A stretch of DNA of 64,000 nucleotides from Treponema denticola (GTDB taxonomy: Bacteria; Spirochaetota; Spirochaetia; Treponematales; Treponemataceae), in contig NZ_CP051302.1 of NCBI RefSeq assembly GCF_024181405.1, forward strand, positions 1,302,001-1,366,000, read 5' to 3'. The first letter of the stretch is position 1. Every line of letters begins with the position of its first letter. The position numbers were made by a program, and so were the translations under genes. Shown piece by piece: positions 39,157 to 47,268 of this stretch. The notes under the pieces are model-generated. The model did not search any database, was not told the DNA's origin, and saw only the letters and a list, made by a program, of their open reading frames with translations.

Positions 39157-40433
39157 TTTGAAACTCCCGTATAAGAATGAATGCGGTTATCTATACCGCA
39201 AGTTATCAATTCAGGCCGACCGTTTCCGTCTACATCGATTAGATAAGGAATTCCTGTGCCGGCAACAGGAAAACCGTTTATGGGCGAAAGATTGGCACTA
39301 TAAGCATATATGGAATTTCCTCCTCCCGAAACAAGCACATCATCATAACCGTCCGAATCAAGATCGATGAGAGTAATAAGATAATCGGATGCATTTTTTT
39401 GCTTTAAAGAAATTTTGTCGATTATGTTACATTCGGTATCGATCTTATATAAAAAGCCGTTATCGGTAATCAAAAAGAACATTTTTAGCTTTTCGGAATA
39501 AACGGGTTGAGTTTTACAAGAGCTGTTAAGGTCTAGGGAATAAACCTCTCCCTCTTTTCCCTGAATAAGTGAAGGCTTAAGAGAAAACAAGCCCTGCTCT
39601 GTCAAGACGGCTTCGTAAGTGTTATTTTTATATAAAATAGGTTGAACCGCCGAAATACCGTCAAGCTCTTTGGGATAACCCGAAATAATTTTTCCCTTAT
39701 CGTCAAAAACATACATGTAGCTGTCAAAAGAACGGGGAACAGCCGTAATAAAATTGCCGTACACTGCGGGAGCAGTCTTTAAACGCGTATTCATCTCATC
39801 CGAATAATAAAAGGAAGCTGAACTGTCTACGTATAAAAGAACGGGCTTATTGGCTAGAGGAACAACTATCTTGTCCTGTATAATCGCCGGAGAAGAGCTT
39901 AATTTTTCTCCGGTTAAAATAGGAAAGCCTGAGGACACTTCCAGATTATAATCCGTTTTGTAGACGGTTCCTCGAGCAGATACTGCCCAAACGGAATCCA
40001 CAATGCCCTTTTTAATATCGAGGTTTAAATAAGCCTTATCATCGAGTTTAATCGACTTTAATTGTTTATCGGCTAAATTTAGGGCATACAGATTTGTTCC
40101 GCTTACCCAATAAGCAAAGGGTACATTGTTTGATCCCTTTCCGCAATAGATGTACGAGCTCAACTTTGAATTAAATTCGAATGGAAAAGCAGAAAGCTCT
40201 CCTAAGGAATGAGCTTCGGTTTTTTGGGCATAGACTTCAAATTTAAGTTTTTTTTCTTTTTCAAACCGGATTGAGATCAGGCCCCGTCCGAAACCTTTTA
40301 AGACTGATTGTAAAACCTGATTTGTCCTTAAAAATGAGGGAACTTGATTTTCCAAATTATAATAGACAAAGACGGAGGTTTCGGGAGAAATAGATCTAGT
40401 TATGTTTTTCCAGTTTTCGGTTTTTACAAGCAA
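39153..40433 (-). CDS. C-terminal part of a frameshifted envelope protein (FG-GAP/propeller-like)
   Basis: 426 residues if started at TTG 40431-40433, but the same frame is open up to 40550. It reads through FKVELPTPFYVIEGGYLYLSQ, which fits as the direct continuation of the upstream ORF. The body contains propeller-like blades (LYALNLADKQLKSI, TDYNLEVSSGFPILTG, YVFDDKGKIISGYPKEL) and a final FG-GAP/VCBS-like stretch with DLDSDGYDDVLVSGGGN and DVDGNGRPELITCG. Skipping one base near GGG at about 40548 joins it to 40540-41907 to give a 917-residue protein. Either a frameshift mutation, a programmed +1 shift, or a sequence error. Confidence 0.75.
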   Translation of the reverse strand: MLVKTENWKNITRSISPETSVFVYYNLENQVPSFLRTNQVLQSVLKGFGRGLISIRFEKEKKLKFEVYAQKTEAHSLGELSAFPFEFNSKLSSYIYCGKGSNNVPFAYWVSGTNLYALNLADKQLKSIKLDDKAYLNLDIKKGIVDSVWAVSARGTVYKTDYNLEVSSGFPILTGEKLSSSPAIIQDKIVVPLANKPVLLYVDSSASFYYSDEMNTRLKTAPAVYGNFITAVPRSFDSYMYVFDDKGKIISGYPKELDGISAVQPILYKNNTYEAVLTEQGLFSLKPSLIQGKEGEVYSLDLNSSCKTQPVYSEKLKMFFLITDNGFLYKIDTECNIIDKISLKQKNASDYLITLIDLDSDGYDDVLVSGGGNSIYAYSANLSPINGFPVAGTGIPYLIDVDGNGRPELITCGIDNRIHSYTGVSK

Positions 40434-40539
40434 GTCTCCTCTTCTTACATCATTTAATGTAGAGGCTAGAGCTTCCGCACTCTGCGAAAGATAAAGATAA
40501 CCTCCTTCAATAACATAAAAAGGAGTTGGGAGCTCAACC

Positions 40540-41907
40540 TTAAAGGCCCGTTAAAATATCGGGAAATTCTATACGCGGTATTCTTATGCCGTCAACAAGG
40601 GCCGAGATATTTCTGTTTACAAACAATGAGGTATAGATTAATTCAAAGGCTTGCCTGCATAGTTTTTCGTCTTTTAATGAAACAAAAAAGATAGGAACAT
40701 CGGATTGTTTTACTTCAAAAACGCCTATCTCTTCTCCCATCCATGAAAAAAGCAAGTCATCAATACCCTTATTAAAAACAAATTTGGCTGCCTTATTTGC
40801 CGAATTATATGATTGCAATATAGATGAACCTAAAATATCTTTTCCGTTTTGGAATAAAAATTGGGGGTCCCCCATGTTTATTAAACTGATATAGTCGGCA
40901 GATTTCGGGAGTCTGTTCAATATTCCCGGAATAAAGGCTTGCCTTTGAAGAATAGTATTTAAGCCCTCGGATTCGGTTTCCCACTTACAAAGTCCTGAAA
41001 GACGTATATCTTTATAATCCAAGCTAAGATCTATCTTTGCATTTTCCGGAAATTTAAGGGCCCGCACAACATTATTGCTTATAGAATCGTCTTTTGGCGT
41101 GTCTTTGGTAAAATAATTTACATCACTTAATATGCTTAAAGTTCCGCCCTTCTTTTCTTTGATAAATTTACGCAAGGTTTTAATGTGCTCATCTTCATGC
41201 TTTTTAGATAGGGCCGAAAAAAATAAATCTTTGGATGTAGAAGCAATTACGGAATCCTTATAATTTAAGAGATATATAGCTTGACCGCCGCCCAAATCAT
41301 ACTGCCAAAAACTTATACCGTTTTCGTCAAGAGGTTTAAGCTCTTTTAAGTCATCCAATAAGTCAGGCTTAAATTTTAAAATAAGGGGTAAAAGCCTTGT
41401 TCCTGCCGAACGGAAACCCAGTTTAGCAAAAATCAAGAAATTATCGTTGGGATAGGCCGCAATGTCTAAGCTGATATTTGAGGCAGAGCCGAACCACCAT
41501 GAGGACAGCATTGGAGAGGCTCTAAAAGAACGGATAGCTCCCTGTAATTGAGCTGTTTCAGGCGAGCTTAAAACCGAATCAAGGGTCTGCATTGAAAGAG
41601 TCTTTTGTAAAAGTTCCCCTGCAGAATCTATGTTTACATAGGCATAATGCCCTTCAGGTATATACTCGATAGGATTTATACCGTCAATTGCAGAATAAAT
41701 AAGAAAACCTGCAACTGGTAAAACCAGTACAAGTACAATGACTAAAAAAGTCATTCCGATTTTAAAGAAAATTCCGTGCTTTTTTTTGATTTTTATTTCT
41801 TTTTGTTCGGGCCTTTTCTTTTCTTCCAAGGAAGCTTCATTATCACTTTCTAAAACAACAGCTTCATCATCTTTTTGATCTAATACGGTTTCGGGATTAT
41901 CGCTCAT
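40540..41907 (-). CDS. N-terminal part of a frameshifted DUF3352-like envelope protein
   Basis: 455 residues. A long acidic/basic cytoplasmic N-terminus (about 1-47), one membrane segment (about 48-72, FFKIGMTFLVIVLVLVLPVAGFLIY), then an extracytoplasmic region resembling DUF3352 proteins (IPEGHYAYVNIDSAGELLQ, NFLIFAKLGFRSAG, YKDSVIASTSKDLFFSALSKK, SADYISLINMGDPQFLFQ). The frame ends abruptly at DGIRIPRIEFPDILTGL. The neighbouring frame picks up at this point with family-like sequence. First gene of the run with the TPR lipoprotein. Confidence 0.78.
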   Translation of the reverse strand: MSDNPETVLDQKDDEAVVLESDNEASLEEKKRPEQKEIKIKKKHGIFFKIGMTFLVIVLVLVLPVAGFLIYSAIDGINPIEYIPEGHYAYVNIDSAGELLQKTLSMQTLDSVLSSPETAQLQGAIRSFRASPMLSSWWFGSASNISLDIAAYPNDNFLIFAKLGFRSAGTRLLPLILKFKPDLLDDLKELKPLDENGISFWQYDLGGGQAIYLLNYKDSVIASTSKDLFFSALSKKHEDEHIKTLRKFIKEKKGGTLSILSDVNYFTKDTPKDDSISNNVVRALKFPENAKIDLSLDYKDIRLSGLCKWETESEGLNTILQRQAFIPGILNRLPKSADYISLINMGDPQFLFQNGKDILGSSILQSYNSANKAAKFVFNKGIDDLLFSWMGEEIGVFEVKQSDVPIFFVSLKDEKLCRQAFELIYTSLFVNRNISALVDGIRIPRIEFPDILTGL

Positions 41908-41984
41908 CTAAGTTCTCCAAATTTAATTGTGAATACTATTATAGAACTAAAGAGCTAAAAAATCAAGCATGGTGAGCACGAATC

Positions 41985-42088
41985 AACATACCCCAATGCA
42001 GAGCATCGGGGTATGTTGTTCTCATAAGGTGGTTGCAGTCGGCTTTAATACCCTTTGTTACGACGCATAGCGTCGGGGTATTAAAGCC
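41985..42088. repeat. Two large hairpins in the gap beside rpsD
   Basis: Hairpin 1: AACATACCCC (41985-41994) pairs with GGGGTATGTT (42008-42017), with inner ATGC/GCAT. Hairpin 2: GGCTTTAATACCC (42041-42053) pairs with GGGTATTAAAGCC (42076-42088), with an inner CGACGC/GCGTCG (42061-42066, 42070-42075). Both share a TACCC/GGGTA core. Read from the rpsD strand they lie beyond its terminator. Origin and role unknown; could be a mobile or structured repeat. Confidence 0.65.
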
Positions 42089-42100
42089 TCCGCACGAATA

Positions 42101-42133
42101 AAAAAACGGCTCATCCTTTGAATGAGCCGTTTT
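42101..42133 (-). terminator. Rho-independent terminator of rpsD
   Basis: Minus-strand AAAACGGCTCAT/ATGAGCCGTTTT (42122-42133 with 42103-42114), loop of seven, followed by a T run. About 40 bases past the rpsD stop. Confidence 0.9.
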
Positions 42134-42168
42134 GTACAAGAGCTTAAAACCAAGCTTAAAGCTAAGGC

Positions 42169-42789
42169 TTAAGCATTTTTTGAATAGTATTCAACAACGT
42201 TCTGGATATTTCCTACGGGCTGAATATCCGTAGTAACAGGTAAAATATTTACTGTTGCAGAAAGTTTTTCGTCATCAATTGTGAGCCAAGAACCTCTCGC
42301 ACTTTGAGAAGTACTCATATTATGACGGATAAGGTTTTGAATACCTTTTTTATTTTTTGTTGTAATAACATCGTTTACACTTACGCACATCGAGGGAATG
42401 TTTACGGGCTTTCCGTTAATAAAGAAATAAGCATGCGTGACCATTTGTCTGGCCTGTGCACGGCTGATAGCAAAGCCCATTCGATAAATCGTATTATCCA
42501 AACGCTGTTCCATCAAGGAAATCATATTGTCACCGGTAACACCGGGCATTCGGCTTGCTTTTTTATATAGATTCCTAAACTGCCGTTCCGAAATTCCATA
42601 AGCAAATCTGAATTTTTGTTTTTCCTTTAATTGTTCACCATAAACAGAAGTCTTGCCCCGTTTTCTTGCGCCGCGTTCTTTTCCGGGACCATTCGGCTTG
42701 CGATCCAAAAGTTTGTCATATTTTGGGTTGCCGTAAATATTAACGCCGAGTCGTCTAACTGTTTTTCCCTTAGGCTGTTTAATCGCCAT
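42169..42789 (-). CDS. rpsD: 30S ribosomal protein S4
   Basis: 206 residues. RNA-binding S4 domain with RLDNTIYRMGFAISRAQARQMVTHAYFFINGKPVN in the middle, and a KQKFRFAYGISERQFRNLY N-terminal region. S4 nucleates 30S assembly and represses its own operon in other bacteria. The start is ATG 42787-42789, preceded by AGAGGTG. Standing apart from the main ribosomal operon is common in spirochaetes. A promoter lies at 42824-42852, and the terminator at 42101-42133 closes it as a single-gene unit. Confidence 0.97.
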   Translation of the reverse strand: MAIKQPKGKTVRRLGVNIYGNPKYDKLLDRKPNGPGKERGARKRGKTSVYGEQLKEKQKFRFAYGISERQFRNLYKKASRMPGVTGDNMISLMEQRLDNTIYRMGFAISRAQARQMVTHAYFFINGKPVNIPSMCVSVNDVITTKNKKGIQNLIRHNMSTSQSARGSWLTIDDEKLSATVNILPVTTDIQPVGNIQNVVEYYSKNA

Positions 42790-42823
42790 TCGTCACCTCT
42801 TATAACAATAAAATAGATTTTTA

Positions 42824-42852
42824 AGCCTACCAAAATCAGACTGTTTTGTCAA
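42824..42852 (-). promoter_or_regulatory. Promoter of rpsD
   Basis: Minus strand TTGACA (42847-42852), 17 bases, TAGGCT (42824-42829). Confidence 0.7.
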
Positions 42853-42894
42853 GTAATTAAAATTATGGAAACAGTAAAATAGGCGGCAAATCTA

Positions 42895-42968
42895 TGCGCC
42901 CGACACGATTCGAACGTGCGACCTGCGGATTCGAAGTCCGATGCTCTATCCAGCTGAGCTACAGGCGC
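42895..42968 (-). tRNA. tRNA-Arg (TCG)
   Basis: 74 bases, minus strand. Acceptor GCGCCTG/CGGGCGC (one G-T pair), discriminator A, anticodon loop CTTCGAA (anticodon TCG) in CGGA/TCCG, T-loop GTTCGAATC. CCA not encoded. Confidence 0.95.
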
Positions 42969-43001
42969 AAAAAAATGCGAAGCCTTGTAAGCTCCGCAGA
43001 G

Positions 43002-43074
43002 GGTGGGTAGTGGGATTTGAACCCACGACAACCAGAACCACAATCTGGCGCTCTACCCCTGAACTATACCCACC
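43002..43074 (-). tRNA. tRNA-His (GTG)
   Basis: 73 bases including the extra G-1 typical of tRNA-His, opposite C73. Acceptor GTGGGTA/TACCCAC, anticodon loop TTGTGGT (anticodon GTG) in CCAGA/TCTGG, T-loop GTTCAAATC. It precedes tRNA-Arg on the same transcript. Confidence 0.95.
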
Positions 43075-43087
43075 AAGTACAAGGGAC

Positions 43088-43116
43088 ATTATGCTAAAAA
43101 ACACAAAAAATGTCAA
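43088..43116 (-). promoter_or_regulatory. Promoter of the tRNA-His/tRNA-Arg unit
   Basis: Minus strand TTGACA (43111-43116), 17 bases, CATAAT (43088-43093), 14 bases before the tRNA-His 5' end. Confidence 0.85.
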
Positions 43117-43159
43117 GGTCTTTTTTTTACAAAATTAGACAAAGTTCGGTTTTTAAGCC

Positions 43160-43188
43160 TTGAAGACTTAAAAAAAATAGTGTATAAT
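43160..43188 (+). promoter_or_regulatory. Promoter of the 185-residue hypothetical gene
   Basis: TTGAAG (43160-43165), 17 bases, TATAAT (43183-43188). Confidence 0.75.
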
Positions 43189-43216
43189 TTTACCTATAAA
43201 TCAAAAGGAGATTTTT

Positions 43217-43774
43217 ATGTCGAATTTAAAAGCAATTGACCTTTTTGAAGCCTATGCTCAAAACAAACTTCCAATGGATCAAGGATACATCGTTTCATCC
43301 TTTTTTAAGGAAGATTCGGCCTACAGTGTTTATGAAATAATTTCATATTCAACCGTAAAAGATATTTATATGACCGGGGACGGCTTAACATTCCAAACAA
43401 ACGGAAAAAAACTTTTCCTCTTGGTAGAGCCTGCGAACTTTCCTCACAAGGCAACCGAACCTGTATTTAGAGATAAGAATTTTCAGGTCCCTTTGAGATT
43501 TAAAGAATCCAATATTTATACTGCAAAAAATCAGTCTACCATTATTTACAGCAAAACTCCTCAAGAAGCTATTTCGGCTTTTACCGTAGTAAAACCGGTA
43601 GGCATAAACTTTGCCTTCCTTTTTTACCCTCTTCCGGATACATTTAAGTCTATCGAACTTTTCTTTGAAAAAACCTTAAATCAGGAAGCCGTTATCCCTG
43701 TAAGCGATGCAAAAAAGATAGCTAAGGACTTTGCTGCCCTTTGCGAAAAAGTTCTGACATGGCCTAAAGAATAA
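43217..43774 (+). CDS. Conserved-looking hypothetical cytoplasmic protein, 185 residues
   Basis: Not recognised. No signal peptide or membrane segment. It is a mixed alpha/beta protein with an Asp/Lys-rich surface: it opens SNLKAIDLFEAYAQNKLPMDQGYIVSSFF, passes through LFLLVEPANFPH, and ends with a helix (VSDAKKIAKDFAALCEKVL). A good AAAAGGAG precedes ATG 43217. It has its own promoter, and the facing terminator (43783-43820) suggests a single-gene unit. Confidence 0.75.
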   Translation: MSNLKAIDLFEAYAQNKLPMDQGYIVSSFFKEDSAYSVYEIISYSTVKDIYMTGDGLTFQTNGKKLFLLVEPANFPHKATEPVFRDKNFQVPLRFKESNIYTAKNQSTIIYSKTPQEAISAFTVVKPVGINFAFLFYPLPDTFKSIELFFEKTLNQEAVIPVSDAKKIAKDFAALCEKVLTWPKE

Positions 43775-43782
43775 GAAGATTT

Positions 43783-43820
43783 AAAGAGGTATCTATGATT
43801 AAAAATATAGGTACCTCTTT
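43783..43820. terminator. Hairpin terminator between convergent genes
   Basis: AAAGAGGTA (43783-43791) pairs with TACCTCTTT (43812-43820). It serves the hypothetical gene on the plus strand and, read backwards, probably the DsrE-like gene. The trailing T tract is weak. Confidence 0.6.
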
Positions 43821-43837
43821 ATAATATTATTTCCAAT

Positions 43838-44164
43838 TTATTCTATCGTATATTCGATAAAACCTTCAGCTTTCCGGCTTATAATTTCGCCTATTCCGGC
43901 CCTGACGGTTCTAATGTTTTTATAGTTTATATCGGGCATGTTTTGTCCTGTCAGGGCATTGTGGCATAGAGCTATGTCTAGTCCCGAATCCGTAAAATCG
44001 TTTTCAAGACTTTCAAAGTATTTTACAACATCACCGGCAAAAACAACCTCAATCTCGGCAGTATCGCCCAACTCTTCACAATATCTTTTGTAGTTTGTTA
44101 TCTTATGCTTTAGCTTATCTATTAAGTTAAACTTTTCAATCCTAAACAAAACCTTATAATGCAT
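43838..44164 (-). CDS. DsrE/DsrF-like small protein
   Basis: 108 residues. DsrE-like fold: HYKVLFRIEKFNLIDKLKHKITNYKRYCEELG, IEVVFAGDVVKYFES, GLDIALCHNALTGQNMPDI, VRAGIGEIISRKAEGFIEYTIE. In the family an active-site Cys in such a position takes part in sulfur transfer or binding; here Cys in ALCHNAL is a candidate. It is the last gene of the pnr-led transcript, 14 bases after the 344-residue secreted protein. Actual function unknown. Confidence 0.75.
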   Translation of the reverse strand: MHYKVLFRIEKFNLIDKLKHKITNYKRYCEELGDTAEIEVVFAGDVVKYFESLENDFTDSGLDIALCHNALTGQNMPDINYKNIRTVRAGIGEIISRKAEGFIEYTIE

Positions 44165-44178
44165 AATTCCTTCCTTTT

Positions 44179-45213
44179 TTATAAATCTTCAGTCGGTACA
44201 GACGGCTCAGGCGAAGGCCTTCGTTTTGCATTCTGTTTTTCGATTTCGGCATCCAAATCTTTAATATCGGATCTGATCAAAAATGGAGAGCCCATTGCAA
44301 AGACCTTTCCGTCATCCAGTATATAAAGAGGTAAATTTTCTAAAACCGAAAACTGCGCTTTGGGATAAGTATCGGGAACGGCATGAGTTCCGGGGCCTGC
44401 ACCAAGGGGATTAAAACTTAAAAATAGGCCTTGGGTATTTTCAGCATTTGAATCAGAAGAAGTTGTATACTTTCCCGTTTCATAATTGCGTAAAATACTG
44501 CCGGTATTGGTAACGCATGAATAAACAAGGCTGCCTCTTTTTAAAAGGCGGGGAAATTCGTAACCGGTTCCGTCATTTCCCTTAACAGACACTTTTTTGT
44601 CATTATACTCAAGATCATCAAGCCAATAGCGGAAACGGATATAATCGTCTCCGGTAAAAAAATAAGCGTCTATTGAAGCAGGAGCTTCGTTAGGATAAAG
44701 AAGGATGCCGTCAGGACTACCCTGCTCTATCCAAAAGCCGTCCAGGAGATTCTTTTTATCGTCAAAGAAACTTGAAGAATTTTTATCTTTTGTTTCTAAA
44801 AGATTATCCGAGCTTTCTTCTTTTACCTCATAAGGGATTTTTTTATAAAACGAAGTAAAAAAGAAGTTTTTTTCTATACATACGGGAAAAACAACGGCTT
44901 TTTTAACATAGGGATAGTTTACCCTCAAATAAAATTGACTTTTGGAATTTTCAAGAGTTTCTATGGAGGAAGAAAAATTCCCCATTTTTTCGTATACAAA
45001 GCGGTAATAAGGCTTTAGAACAACCCTCATATCGAGAGATTTTTTTTCACTATCTCTTGAAAATTCTATAAACCGGCCTCCATTCTCCCAGATACCCTCT
45101 ATACCAAGAACCTTTTCGGACAAGGCCTCTTCGGTATTTTCTTGCCCAAAGAGATTAAGGGCTATAAAAAGACTAAATATAAGACTAAACGGCCGAAAAA
45201 AGCGTTTTTTCAT
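44179..45213 (-). CDS. Secreted hypothetical protein in the pnr operon
   Basis: 344 residues from ATG 45211-45213, preceded by AGGGAGAG; the longer frame runs into pnrE. Signal peptide MKKRFFRPFSLIFSLFIALNLFG. The mature protein is beta-rich (GIWENGGRFIEFSRDSEKKSLDMRV, KAQFSVLENLPLYILDDGKVFAMGSPFLI) and ends in a proline-rich tail. No known domain recognised. Its place after pnrE suggests an envelope role linked to the transporter, but that is inference. Confidence 0.7.
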   Translation of the reverse strand: MKKRFFRPFSLIFSLFIALNLFGQENTEEALSEKVLGIEGIWENGGRFIEFSRDSEKKSLDMRVVLKPYYRFVYEKMGNFSSSIETLENSKSQFYLRVNYPYVKKAVVFPVCIEKNFFFTSFYKKIPYEVKEESSDNLLETKDKNSSSFFDDKKNLLDGFWIEQGSPDGILLYPNEAPASIDAYFFTGDDYIRFRYWLDDLEYNDKKVSVKGNDGTGYEFPRLLKRGSLVYSCVTNTGSILRNYETGKYTTSSDSNAENTQGLFLSFNPLGAGPGTHAVPDTYPKAQFSVLENLPLYILDDGKVFAMGSPFLIRSDIKDLDAEIEKQNAKRRPSPEPSVPTEDL

Positions 45214-45235
45214 AGGCTCTCCCTTATTAAAAAAC

Positions 45236-46168
45236 TTAATAAGGTTCCCCGTCAGCCTTGGGAGCCGCCGAATTTTTACTGAAAAGAACAAGGGCTATCA
45301 AGGTTACCATATAAGGGAACATTTTAAGCCAAACAGGCGGAATAAGGCTCAAGGAAGGGATAACCTGAGATACGTTTGCAACCGTACGGGCAAAACCGAA
45401 AAAGAAGGTTGCACCCAATATGCCCAAAGGCTTCCATTGACCGAAGATTAGAGCTGCAAGGGCTAAAAAACCAAGGCCGTCAACACTGCCGTTAAATTCA
45501 CCGGAATAGGTTACAAGAATAACGGCTCCGCCTAAACCGGCCAAGGCACCGCTCGCACATACGGCAAAGTATCGCATCTTATGAACATTTACACCTGCAC
45601 TGGCTACGGCCGAAGGATGTTCTCCGCAGGCTCGAAGCCTGAGGCCGAATGAGGTCTTATAAAGTAAAAACCAAGAAAAAACCAAAATAGCCAAAACAAG
45701 CCATGTACTCCAATAACTTTGAGAAAAGAATAAAGGCCCTAAAACGGGAATATTCGCCAAGCCGGGAATATCTTTTCTGATTATGCTGTTTACGCGGACA
45801 TTTCCCGAACCTAAGATGGCTCTTGCGGTATAGACCGTCAAGGCTGCAGCCAACATATTTATGGCAGTACCGCTTATAATCTGATCGGCCTTTAATGTAA
45901 TTGAGGCAAAGGCATGTAAAAGAGAATATAAGATTCCCATAATTACGGCAGCTAAAAGGCCTATGGGGATAAGAAGGCCGGAGGGTATCAAGCCTTCTAA
46001 AAGATGGATGGTAATAGCTGCGGCAAAGCTGCCTACAAGCATGAGGCCTTCAAGCCCTAAATTTACTACCCCGCTCCTCTCACTATAAAGACCGCCCAAA
46101 GAAGTAACTAAAAGCGGAATTGTATATGCTATAACATAGGGAAATATTGAAGTTAAAGTATACCACAT
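45236..46168 (-). CDS. pnrE: Purine nucleoside ABC transporter permease (PnrE-type)
   Basis: A 310-residue permease with nine or ten helices. It belongs to the BPD-transp-2 family seen with BMP-lipoprotein importers (GGLYSERSGVVNLGLEGLMLVGSFAAAI and GLRLRACGEHPSAVASAGVNVHKMRYFAV). In T. pallidum the homologous Pnr system, with lipoprotein PnrA, imports purine nucleosides. It lies two bases after pnrD. Confidence 0.9.
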   Translation of the reverse strand: MWYTLTSIFPYVIAYTIPLLVTSLGGLYSERSGVVNLGLEGLMLVGSFAAAITIHLLEGLIPSGLLIPIGLLAAVIMGILYSLLHAFASITLKADQIISGTAINMLAAALTVYTARAILGSGNVRVNSIIRKDIPGLANIPVLGPLFFSQSYWSTWLVLAILVFSWFLLYKTSFGLRLRACGEHPSAVASAGVNVHKMRYFAVCASGALAGLGGAVILVTYSGEFNGSVDGLGFLALAALIFGQWKPLGILGATFFFGFARTVANVSQVIPSLSLIPPVWLKMFPYMVTLIALVLFSKNSAAPKADGEPY

Positions 46169-46170
46169 AA

Positions 46171-47268
46171 TTAGTTCGCCTCCTTGACGGTTTTTTCCTT
46201 ATTTTTTTGGATTTTAGACCAAAATTTCTTTAACAATAAACTTGTCGCCGTAAAATAAATGATAACTGCAATGATGGTATCGGCTATTTCGGGCGGAACA
46301 TTTGTGTTGGCGCTCATAAAGCCCTTCCCCACATGGAGAATACCGAAAAAGATGGAGCTTAAAGCAACACCTATCGAATTTCCGGCACCTAGAAGAGCAA
46401 CGGCTATTCCGTCAAAACCTTGAGAGGGTAAAACACCGATCTGCATATTAAGGGAATAACCGGCATAATAGGTTAAACCGGCAAGACCTGATAGAGCTCC
46501 GGCAATCATCATAGAAAAGATAATATTTCTGTTTACTTTGATGCCTGCATATTCCGCTCCGCTCTTATTATATCCTGCTGCCTTTAGCTCAAAGCCAAGA
46601 GTAGTCTTATCCAATATTACTTTTACAAGGATAATTCCTAAAATACCTAAAAATATGCCGTAATTTATATACTCGCTTCCGAAGAGATTACTCAGCCACC
46701 CAGCCCTCAAGGTGTGTTCTACAGCGATGGAGCGGCTTTCGGTCTCGATAAATTCGGCCTTTAGATAACCTTGAACCGAATAATAAACTATCCAATAGGC
46801 TATCCAGTTCATCATTATGGTAGAAACAACCTCATGTACATTGAATGCGGCTTTTAAAAGACCGGGCAAAGCAGCCCAAAGAGCTCCTCCAATCATGGCA
46901 GCTATTATCAAAACAAGCAACAAAACAGGGCGCGGCATTGAGCTGTTTAAGGCTATAAAGGTCGCAAAAAGGCCTCCAATGAGCATCTGTCCTGAAGCAC
47001 CGATATTAAAAAGCCCCGTTTTAAAAGCAAAGCTGACCGAAAGCCCTACAAACAAGAGAATCGTAGCCGTTGCAAGGGTGTTTCCTATACGCTCTATATT
47101 CATTAGGCCGCCCCGGAAAAGGTAGGAAAATGCCGAAAACGGATTTGTTCCCGAAACAGCTATAAAAACGGCACCGGCAATAAGGCCGAGTAAAACAGCG
47201 GAAAAACTGATAATAAAATTGTTTTCGGCTATGTTAAAGTCTTTAAATCGTATTTTAAGCTTACTCAT
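46171..47268 (-). CDS. pnrD: Purine nucleoside ABC transporter permease (PnrD-type)
   Basis: A 365-residue permease of the same superfamily as pnrE, with a cytoplasmic N-terminus and about ten helices: GGLMNIERIGNTLATATILLFVGLSVSFAFKTGLFNIGASGQMLIGG is the usual cytosolic-coupling region, and AGYNKSGAEYAGIKVNRNIIFSMM is typical. Its start overlaps the pnrC end by eight bases, consistent with translational coupling. The two permeases form a heterodimer in this transporter class. Confidence 0.9.
   Translation of the reverse strand: MSKLKIRFKDFNIAENNFIISFSAVLLGLIAGAVFIAVSGTNPFSAFSYLFRGGLMNIERIGNTLATATILLFVGLSVSFAFKTGLFNIGASGQMLIGGLFATFIALNSSMPRPVLLLVLIIAAMIGGALWAALPGLLKAAFNVHEVVSTIMMNWIAYWIVYYSVQGYLKAEFIETESRSIAVEHTLRAGWLSNLFGSEYINYGIFLGILGIILVKVILDKTTLGFELKAAGYNKSGAEYAGIKVNRNIIFSMMIAGALSGLAGLTYYAGYSLNMQIGVLPSQGFDGIAVALLGAGNSIGVALSSIFFGILHVGKGFMSANTNVPPEIADTIIAVIIYFTATSLLLKKFWSKIQKNKEKTVKEAN

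Noticed and set aside
42849..43138. Protein-like ORFs across the tRNA-Arg and tRNA-His region, on both strands
   Set aside because: They are translations of tRNA genes (the well-known VAQLDRA and GFEPTT type artefacts), not proteins.
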